A stretch of 64,000 nucleotides of DNA from JANNRR01 sp031401675 (lineage in GTDB: Bacteria; Pseudomonadota; Alphaproteobacteria; Rhodobacterales; Rhodobacteraceae): contig JANNRR010000125.1 of assembly GCA_031401675.1 (NCBI GenBank), forward strand, positions 1-64,000. Direction: 5' to 3'. The notes below the pieces were generated by a model. It was not told the origin of the DNA. It worked only from the letters and a program-made list of their open reading frames with translations, and did not search any database. The translations under genes and the position numbers were made by a program. Numbering within the stretch: position 1 is the first letter of the stretch; each line of letters begins with the position of its first letter. Below are positions 58,219 through 64,000 of the stretch, piece by piece.

Positions 58219-58554
58219 ATGAGCACGGACGGGCAGACGGGAGGAACCAAGGGCTACTGGATCGCCTCGGTCGATGTGAGCGATCCCGAAGCCTACAAGG
58301 CCTATGTCGCCGAAAACGCCAAGGCGTTCCGCAAGTTTGGCGCGCGGTTTCTGGTGCGGGGCGGGGCGCGCGAAGTGCCGGAGGGCCAGGTCCGGGCGCG
58401 GGTGGTGGTGATCGAATTTCCGAGCCATGCGGCGGCGCTGGCCTGTTATCGCTCGCCGGAATATTCGGTGGCCATCGGGTTGCGGCGGGGCGCATCGCTG
58501 GCGGATCTGGCGATTGTCGAGGGCTATGGCGGGCCGCAACCGGGCGATCCCTGA
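58219..58554 (+). CDS. DUF1330 domain protein
   Basis: The 111-residue product is a dimeric alpha/beta-barrel family member of unknown function: KGYWIASVDVSDPEAYKAYV, AKAFRKFGARFLVRGG, VVIEFPSHAAALACYRSPEY and the family's typical end after a short Gly/Pro tail. ATG 58219 follows GAAGGAAAG; the longer frame from 58183 would begin at the edge of repeat copy B. It is a single gene downstream of the repeat. Confidence 0.88.
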   Translation: MSTDGQTGGTKGYWIASVDVSDPEAYKAYVAENAKAFRKFGARFLVRGGAREVPEGQVRARVVVIEFPSHAAALACYRSPEYSVAIGLRRGASLADLAIVEGYGGPQPGDP

Positions 58555-58747
58555 TCGCTGCTGCCATGGCGGGTCGCCGAGGCCGGGCAAATCGGCGGGA
58601 GGCGCAGGTGCGCCGATAGGCCGGCGGCGGTGTTGCGCGCAGGACTCTGTCGCCGCATCAAGATCGCCGGGACGCACTGCCAGCGTTGACGGTTCACGGT
58701 TTGCACCTCATCCATCAGGGATTGAGGCATCAAAGCGAGACCAGCAA

Positions 58748-59002
58748 ATGGCAAGCGTATCGGCATATCACAGCGCCCTCGGCGGCGCTGACTTTCTGGG
58801 GTTGCGCACGACCCCGCGCGGCATGGAGATTGTCTATGATGACGGGGTGGCGCGCCGGATGGTGTGGCGCGTCGCGTCATTGTCGACCGAAGACACCATC
58901 GGCGAGGCGCTGCGGGTGGCGGTCGGACAGGCACGGGTGGTGCCGGCGCTATATACCGAGCTGAAAAAGCGGGCGGTGGCAATCGAGGCGGTGGTGGGCT
59001 GA
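58748..59002 (+). CDS. Small hypothetical protein (84 residues)
   Basis: No family is recognised. The product MASVSAYHSALGGADF... has an N-terminal beta-rich part (RGMEIVYDDGVARRMVWRVA) and a C-terminal helix (PALYTELKKRAVAIEAVV). The composition is ordinary for the genome and there is no signal peptide. The upstream frame is Arg-rich shadow, so ATG 58748 is taken, though its ribosome-binding site is weak. It precedes the polyamine-type transporter by 206 bases with no clear operon link. Confidence 0.6.
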   Translation: MASVSAYHSALGGADFLGLRTTPRGMEIVYDDGVARRMVWRVASLSTEDTIGEALRVAVGQARVVPALYTELKKRAVAIEAVVG

Positions 59003-59208
59003 GGCCCTTTGACCTGTGCGCGCGGGTCCGGCGATCCGGGTGGATCCCGGCTGTCGTTGCAGTCGGCTCCGGCGTGGTCAGTCCCGGCATCGCCGAATTC
59101 CTGTGCCTGCAGCATGGGCGTGCACCGTCATCCCCATGATCTTAGGGCTTTCCACACCGGTTTGCATGTGCATAACTCGGGGCAAGACCAAAGGGGTACG
59201 GGGACAGC

Positions 59209-60096
59209 ATGAATTCGCGCACGCCGCTTGACCGGTTGCGCCGGTCAGAGGCCGCCCAGGGGTGGCTGCTGATCAGCCCGACGGCGCTCTATGCGCTCTT
59301 GCTGCTGGCGGCACCGTTGGTCACCATCGTGGCGCTGAGCTTTATGACCTTCAGCGAAGGCGCCGTGGTCGGCAGCCTGACCTTCGAGAACTATCTGCGC
59401 AGCTGGAGCGACCCGATCTATCGGTTCATCATGATGCGCTCGCTGATCGTATCCGGTCTGGTGGCGTTGGCCACCGTGCTGTTGGCCTATCCGATTGCCT
59501 ATTTCGTGTCGTTCCACCTGCGGCCGGATCAGAAGTCGCTGTGGCTGTTCCTGATCACCATTCCGTTCTGGACCAGCTATCTGATCCGGGTGTTCCTGTG
59601 GAAGGTCATCCTCGGCTACGGCGGTGTGGTCAGCTCGGGGTTGGAGGGCGTGGGCATTCTGAGCGGGCCGATGTCGTTCCTGACCAACGGGACGGCCGCG
59701 ATGGTGGTGACGCTGGCGCATGCCTATGCTCCGTTTGCTATCCTGCCGATCTTCGTTGCCCTGGAAAAGATCGACCGCTCGCTGCTGGAGGCCGGGCGCG
59801 ATCTGGGCGAGGGCTATTTCAGAACTTTCCTGCGGGTGACCTTGCCGCTGTCGATGACCGGCGTGGTATCGGCGGTGCTGATCGTGTTCATCCCGACGGT
59901 CGGCGACTATGTGACGCCGATCCTGATCGGTGGCGGCAAGATCCCGTTGATCGCCAATGTCATTCAAAGCCAGATGCTGGACATCGGCAACAAGCCGCTG
60001 GGGTCGGCGATTGCGGTCACCGCCATGCTGATCGTGACCCTGGTCAGCGTGATCTTTCTGTTTCTGAACCGACGATACCTGAAGGCGAACAAATGA
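59209..60096 (+). CDS. Spermidine/putrescine-type ABC transporter permease (PotB-like)
   Basis: The 295-residue inner-membrane protein has six predicted membrane segments (LLISPTALYALLLLAAPLVT first) and the permease docking loop EAGRDLGEGYFRTFLRVTLP. The IPFWTSYLIRVFLWKVILG segment is typical of PotB/PotH. GGGGACAGC precedes the ATG. It is the first gene of a permease-permease-ATPase operon coupled by 4-base overlaps. Substrate is a polyamine or similar small cation by family, not proven. Confidence 0.92.
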   Translation: MNSRTPLDRLRRSEAAQGWLLISPTALYALLLLAAPLVTIVALSFMTFSEGAVVGSLTFENYLRSWSDPIYRFIMMRSLIVSGLVALATVLLAYPIAYFVSFHLRPDQKSLWLFLITIPFWTSYLIRVFLWKVILGYGGVVSSGLEGVGILSGPMSFLTNGTAAMVVTLAHAYAPFAILPIFVALEKIDRSLLEAGRDLGEGYFRTFLRVTLPLSMTGVVSAVLIVFIPTVGDYVTPILIGGGKIPLIANVIQSQMLDIGNKPLGSAIAVTAMLIVTLVSVIFLFLNRRYLKANK

Positions 60097-60899
60097 AATC
60101 AGGGTGGCTGAAAGTCTATGCGGTCGGCTATCTGGTGTTTCTCTATGCACCGATCGTGCTGTTGCCGCTGTTCGCGTTCAACGACGCCAAGATCATCGCC
60201 TTTCCGCTGACGGGTTTCACCACCAAGTGGTTTGTCGAACTGGCGGCAATTCCGGCGCTGCATGATGCGCTGAAGAACAGTCTGCTGATCGCGGTCTGCG
60301 CTTCGGTCATTGCCACCATTCTGGGGGTGTTCGCGGCGCGGGCCTCGACCCGCTATGCCTTTCCGGGAAAGGCCGGCATCATGGGGCTGATCATGTTGCC
60401 GCTGGTGCTGCCCGAGGTGATCCTTGCGATCTCGCTTCTGGTGGTGCTGTTGCAGATCGGGCTGGAACTGACGACGTTCACCGTGATCCTGGGCCATGTG
60501 CTGGTGTGCACGCCCTTTACCATCGCTATCCTGAACTCGGCCTTTCTGTCGCTGGACCGGTCGCTGGAAGAGGCGGCGATCGATCTGGGGGAAACCAGAG
60601 CCTCGACCTTTCGGCTGGTGACATTGCCGCTGGTGCTGCCGGGGATCATTTCGTCGTTGCTGATCGCCTTTACCATCTCTCTGGATGAATTCATCATTTC
60701 GTTCTTTCTGACCGGCGCGAACCCGACGTTGCCGGTCTACATCTTCTCGCAGTTCCGGTTTCCCGCGAAAGTGCCGGTGATCATGGCCCTGGGCACGCTG
60801 TTGGTGCTGGGGTCCATCCTGCTGCTTGCAATCGCAGAGTTTTTCCGCCGGCGCGGCATCAGGCGTCAGGGCGGCAAAGATACCGGAGGCTTCCTGTGA
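60093..60899 (+). CDS. Spermidine/putrescine-type ABC transporter permease (PotC-like)
   Basis: The 268-residue inner-membrane protein has six predicted membrane segments and the docking loop EEAAIDLGETRASTFRLVTL. LLIAFTISLDEFIISFFLTG is a strong PotC/PotI hallmark. The ATG overlaps the PotB-like stop (ATGA), and its own stop overlaps the GTG of the ATPase gene (GTGA), so all three are translationally coupled. Confidence 0.93.
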   Translation: MKSGWLKVYAVGYLVFLYAPIVLLPLFAFNDAKIIAFPLTGFTTKWFVELAAIPALHDALKNSLLIAVCASVIATILGVFAARASTRYAFPGKAGIMGLIMLPLVLPEVILAISLLVVLLQIGLELTTFTVILGHVLVCTPFTIAILNSAFLSLDRSLEEAAIDLGETRASTFRLVTLPLVLPGIISSLLIAFTISLDEFIISFFLTGANPTLPVYIFSQFRFPAKVPVIMALGTLLVLGSILLLAIAEFFRRRGIRRQGGKDTGGFL

Positions 60900-62017
60900 A
60901 CGTTGCACCTGAACCCGTCGCCATGGCCAACGGCAAGGCCATCATCGAATTGCGCGACATCCAGAAATACTACGGCGACTATCATGCTCTGCGCGGCATC
61001 ACGACCGACATACGGCAAGGCGAGTTCTTCAGCCTGCTGGGGCCGTCGGGCTGTGGCAAGACCACGCTGTTGCGCACCATCGCCGGGTTCGAGGAGCCGT
61101 CGTCTGGGGTACTGAAGATCGATGGCAAGGACATGGACGGGGTGCCGGCCAATGTGCGCCCGACCAACATGGTGTTTCAGTCCTATGCGATCTTTCCGCA
61201 TCTGACGGTGGCGCAGAACGTCGGGTTCGGGCTGCGCCGCGAAGGGCTGAGCAAGGACGAGATGGCGCGGCAGGTCGGGGCGGCGCTGGACATGGTCGGG
61301 CTGACGGGCTACGGCGACCGGGCGGCGCATGCCCTGTCGGGCGGGCAGCGGCAGCGGGTGGCGCTGGCCCGCGCGCTGATCCTGAAGCCGCAGGTGCTGC
61401 TGCTGGACGAGCCCCTGTCGGCGCTGGACAAGAAGATGCGCGAACAGATGCAGATCGAGTTGCGGCGGTTGCAGCGCCAGGTCGGCATCACCTTCATTCT
61501 GGTGACGCATGATCAGGAAGAGGCGCTGATCATGTCGGACCGGATCGCGGTGATGTTCGAGGGAGAGATCGCGCAACTGGCCAGCCCGCAGCAGTTGTAC
61601 CGCCGCCCGGTCAGCCGCAAGGTGGCGGAGTTCATCGGCGTGATGAATTTTCTGGCCGCCAAGGTGGTGGGCGAGGTTGGCGGCATGATCGAGTTGCAGG
61701 TGTCGGGGCTGGGCCGGGTGGCGATCCCGGCCGAACAATGCCCGGGCGGCGTCAAGGCCGGCGAGGCCTCGGTCGGGTTCCGCCCGGAGACCGTCACCAT
61801 CCTGTTCGAAGCCGATCAGGCCAAGGGCCGCACCGTGAACGGCGTGGTCGACGAGGTGCACTATTTCGGCGACATGACCTATTACGAGGTCAAGCTGGAC
61901 GGGGTCGAGAAGCCGGTGACCATATCGATGCGCAATCTGGTGGGCCGCAAGGTGCTGGAGCGCGGCGACAAGACGGTGATTGCCTGGGAAGAGGGCTCGC
62001 TGGTCCTGTTCTGCTGA
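60896..62017 (+). CDS. Spermidine/putrescine-type ABC transporter ATP-binding protein (PotA-like)
   Basis: The 373-residue ATPase has Walker A LLGPSGCGKTTLLRT (about residues 47-61), the signature LSGGQRQRVALARAL, Walker B VLLLDEPLSALDK, the H-loop ILVTHDQEEAL, and a C-terminal TOBE_2 domain (VGFRPETVTILF). It starts with GTG overlapping the PotC-like stop. No substrate-binding protein gene lies on either side in the window. Confidence 0.94.
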   Translation: MNVAPEPVAMANGKAIIELRDIQKYYGDYHALRGITTDIRQGEFFSLLGPSGCGKTTLLRTIAGFEEPSSGVLKIDGKDMDGVPANVRPTNMVFQSYAIFPHLTVAQNVGFGLRREGLSKDEMARQVGAALDMVGLTGYGDRAAHALSGGQRQRVALARALILKPQVLLLDEPLSALDKKMREQMQIELRRLQRQVGITFILVTHDQEEALIMSDRIAVMFEGEIAQLASPQQLYRRPVSRKVAEFIGVMNFLAAKVVGEVGGMIELQVSGLGRVAIPAEQCPGGVKAGEASVGFRPETVTILFEADQAKGRTVNGVVDEVHYFGDMTYYEVKLDGVEKPVTISMRNLVGRKVLERGDKTVIAWEEGSLVLFC

Positions 62018-62182
62018 CATGTGAATCCCAAGGGCGAAACGGCCAAAATCCTTCGAGGGGTTCTGCCAAAGATTTTCGGAGATCTTTGCTTTCAGCCCCC
62101 TGACGTCGTTTCTCGCCGGGCCGGCGTGGGGCGGCATTCGGAGCTTAAGTTCGGACCCTGGACGACAGAAAGACGCGCCAGA

Positions 62183-62800
62183 TCACACGTCCGGCGGCAG
62201 CAGGCCCAATCCGCGCAGATAGATGCCGATGCCGGTTTCCAGCAGGTCTTCGGGGGGGAACGGTGCGCGGGCACCGGGGGCGCCGCGGGTGAACAACTCG
62301 ACGACGCCGTGGCTGAGCGCCCAGATATGGGCCGAGAACATCGCGGGCGGCGGGCGTTTGCCGGGGGGGATGTGTTCCGAGAGCCGGGTGGCGGCCTGTT
62401 CCAGCACGTTGCGGGCCCGGGTCGCGGCCAGCGCCAGATCGGCGCTGAGGTTCATCGAAATGCCGCTTTCGAACATCGCCTGATAGTGGCCGGGATAGCG
62501 GCGGGCAAAGGCGAGGTAAGCGCGCCCCGTCGCCTCGAACGCCGCAAGCGCCGAAGGTTGGCCCTTGTTGAAGGCAAATTCCATCAGGTCGGCAAAGATC
62601 TCATAGCCCTGCCGCGCCGCCTCGGCGATCAGGTCGTCGCGCCCGGCGAAATGGCGGTAGACGGCGGCGGGGGTGACATCGGCGACCTTGGCGGCTTCGG
62701 ACAGGGTGAAGCCCTGCGGCCCCTTTTCGGTGATCAGCGCCAGGGCCGCATCGACCAGTGCCTGTTTCAGATTGCCGTGATGGTAGCCGCGTTTGGGCAT
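62183..62800 (-). CDS. TetR/AcrR family transcriptional regulator
   Basis: The 205-residue repressor has an N-terminal HTH (LITEKGPQGFTLSEAAKVAD; VTPAAVYRHFAGRDDLIAEA) and an all-helical ligand domain with FARRYPGHYQAMFESGI. The ATG at 62800 shares one base with the ppk2 stop (TGATG), so it is probably translated from the ppk2 transcript. It may regulate ppk2 or the convergent transporter; neither is shown. Confidence 0.92.
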   Translation of the reverse strand: MPKRGYHHGNLKQALVDAALALITEKGPQGFTLSEAAKVADVTPAAVYRHFAGRDDLIAEAARQGYEIFADLMEFAFNKGQPSALAAFEATGRAYLAFARRYPGHYQAMFESGISMNLSADLALAATRARNVLEQAATRLSEHIPPGKRPPPAMFSAHIWALSHGVVELFTRGAPGARAPFPPEDLLETGIGIYLRGLGLLPPDV

Positions 62801-63672
62801 CAGCTGGGGTGCCAGAGTTCGGGGCCGCCGCAGATCAGCGGGTCGGGCTTGCCAAGTGCGGCCCTGTTCTTGCCGTCGTAGTCGATGCCCGCCAGGACCG
62901 ACCGGATCACGGTCAGGCGGGCGCGCAGCTTGTCGTCGGACAGGATCACCGTCCACGGCGCCCGGGCCGTATGCGACAGGGCAAAGGTTTCCTTTATCGC
63001 CGCACTGTACTCATCCCATTTGGTCAGCCCGTCGATGTCGATCGAGCTGAGCTTCCACTGTTTCAGCAGATCCTGTTCGCGGTCGAGGAACCGGCGGAGC
63101 TGCTCGGCGCGGCTGACCTCGAGCCAGATCTTGGCGACGATGAAGCCTTCGTCGACCAGCGATGTCTCGAACCCCGGCAACTGCTGGAAAAAGCGTTTGC
63201 GCTGGTCGGGTGTGCAGAAGCCGAACACATGCTCGACGATGGCGCGGTTGTACCAGGACCGGTCGAACAGCACGATTTCACCATCGGCCGGCAGCCAATC
63301 CACGTAGCGCTGAAAATACCACTGCGTCGCCTCGCGGTCCGAGGGTTTGGACAGGGCGGCGATCTGGGCCAGACGCGGGTTCATGTGCATGGTGAAGTAC
63401 TTGATGGCTCCGCCCTTGCCGGCGGCATCGCGGCCTTCGAACAGGACCATGAGGCGCTTGCCGCTGGCCTTGACCCAATACTGGAACTTGGCAAGCTCGA
63501 TCTGCAGATTGTGCATCTGTTCTTCGTAGGGTTCGGATTCGATCTGGCGATCATAGGGATAGAGGCTGGACAGGATGTCCTTCTTCTTGGCTTTCTCTAC
63601 CGCCAGCCGGACCGCTTCTGGCGCGCCGTTGTGGTAGAATTTGCTGATCGCCCCGTCAAATGGCAGTTCCAT
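62800..63672 (-). CDS. ppk2: Polyphosphate kinase 2
   Basis: PPK2 uses polyphosphate to phosphorylate nucleoside di- or monophosphates. The 290-residue single-domain protein has Walker A LFEGRDAAGKGGAIKYF (about residues 78-94), Walker B VLFDRSWYNRAIVEHVFGF, the lid QVIEV-type segment KIWLEVSRAEQLRRFLDRE and the C-terminal PWTVILSDDKLRARL. The length fits the one-domain class that mostly makes GTP/ATP from the diphosphates. It overlaps the TetR gene by one base. Confidence 0.95.
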   Translation of the reverse strand: MELPFDGAISKFYHNGAPEAVRLAVEKAKKKDILSSLYPYDRQIESEPYEEQMHNLQIELAKFQYWVKASGKRLMVLFEGRDAAGKGGAIKYFTMHMNPRLAQIAALSKPSDREATQWYFQRYVDWLPADGEIVLFDRSWYNRAIVEHVFGFCTPDQRKRFFQQLPGFETSLVDEGFIVAKIWLEVSRAEQLRRFLDREQDLLKQWKLSSIDIDGLTKWDEYSAAIKETFALSHTARAPWTVILSDDKLRARLTVIRSVLAGIDYDGKNRAALGKPDPLICGGPELWHPS

Positions 63673-63816
63673 GGATCATCCCCCCGCTTTGCCCTGACTA
63701 TGGCGATTGCTGCGGCCAGCGCAATGCGGTCGCTGGGAGGGCGCTGGGCCGACAGCGGGCTGCTGCGGCCGATGCGGCCGATGCGCCCGGGTCGCCATTG
63801 GGTCGCCACTGGAGCG

Positions 63817-64000
63817 TTACCGGGGTGGTCGGCCGATCTGCGTCAGGTCAAAGGGCGTGGACTGATAGATCTCGTTGATCCAGTTGCCGTAAAGCAGATG
63901 CGCGTGGCTGCGCCAGCGGTTCAAGGGCGGGCGTGCCGGATCGTCGCCAGGATAATAGTTGGCGGGTACGTTGATCGGGGTGCCGTTGGCCACGTCGCGG
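63817..64000 (-). CDS. metA: Homoserine O-acyltransferase (MetA type), 3' part
   Basis: Only the last 60 codons are in the window; the gene continues past the right edge. The visible sequence has NVPANYYPGDDPARPPLNRW, then RSHAHLLYGNWINEIYQSTP and FDLTQIG before the TAA at 63819-63817. The HLL(Y/F)xNWxNxxxYQxTPxDL ending is the MetA family signature. MetA activates homoserine by O-acylation for methionine synthesis; acetyl- or succinyl-CoA specificity depends on residues outside the window. Confidence 0.85.
   Translation of the reverse strand, partial: RDVANGTPINVPANYYPGDDPARPPLNRWRSHAHLLYGNWINEIYQSTPFDLTQIGRPPR

Overview
The window is GC-rich DNA with tightly packed genes, many overlapping by ATGA or GTGA. 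Gene content points to an alphaproteobacterium of the order Rhodobacterales (Rhodobacter/Paracoccus-like). The reasons are the cysG-DUF2849-cysI-cysH-DUF934-fpr order, a PAS_5 protein, RpoH-type and FNR-type motifs, RTX proteins with the type I secretion style, and recurrent GGATATTT...ACAAAG intergenic elements. No transposase, integrase, phage gene or CRISPR array was found.

Layout. 1-1.7 kb: 3' end of a ketoacyl-ACP synthase convergent with infC, which appears to start at AUA; between them lies a hairpin-rich stretch with a perfect FNR-type box. 2.4-9.2 kb: leftward assimilatory sulfate-reduction operon (siroheme synthase, DUF2849, sulfite reductase, APS reductase, DUF934, ferredoxin-NADP reductase, perhaps ChaC) with a divergent Lrp/AsnC regulator. 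9.3-16.6 kb: cytochrome P450, EamA transporter, tpiA, HesB/SufT iron-sulfur genes, a RimB-RimK fusion, tgt and an AdoMet decarboxylase. 17-20.5 kb: lon behind an RpoH-like promoter, an HU-like protein, and tRNA-Val(CAC), tRNA-Val(TAC) and tRNA-Asp(GTC). 20.7-21.5 kb: a lone lower-GC HEPN-like gene. 21.6-29.7 kb: GlxA regulator, class II DAHP synthase, PAS_5 protein, yicC-gmk-gamma carbonic anhydrase, Rrf2 regulator and murJ.

29.8-33.7 kb: three RTX-type genes in a row. The first is frameshifted at a G6 run; the other two are full-length paralogues, the second with an internal 183-bp duplication. 33.7-46.6 kb: an arabinan/arabinoside locus with a CUT1 ABC transporter, a GH127 gene broken by one in-frame TAG, an aldo/keto reductase, a GH2 enzyme, a COG4189-type regulator and a GH51 arabinofuranosidase. 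Two near-identical ~32-bp sites precede the transporter operon and the GH51 gene and look like a shared operator. The working model is that the transporter imports arabino-oligosaccharides, the glycosidases release L-arabinose, and the linked regulator controls both transcription units.

46.6-64 kb: an uncharacterised membrane protein, tRNA-Gln(TTG), an HI0933-type flavoprotein, capsule export genes (kpsE-like, kpsT) with kdsA but no kpsM, an NhaA-like antiporter lacking one of the two key aspartates, a uracil-DNA glycosylase with a truncated tandem copy of its 5' end, SseB, rplM-rpsI with a clear terminator, two small genes, a polyamine-type ABC transporter without a binding protein, TetR-ppk2, and the 3' end of metA.

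The most unusual items are the AUA-initiated infC, the structured FNR-box intergenic region, the shared operator pair, the frameshifted RTX gene and amber-interrupted GH127 gene, and a dispersed intergenic element family that includes two ~160-200 bp copies.
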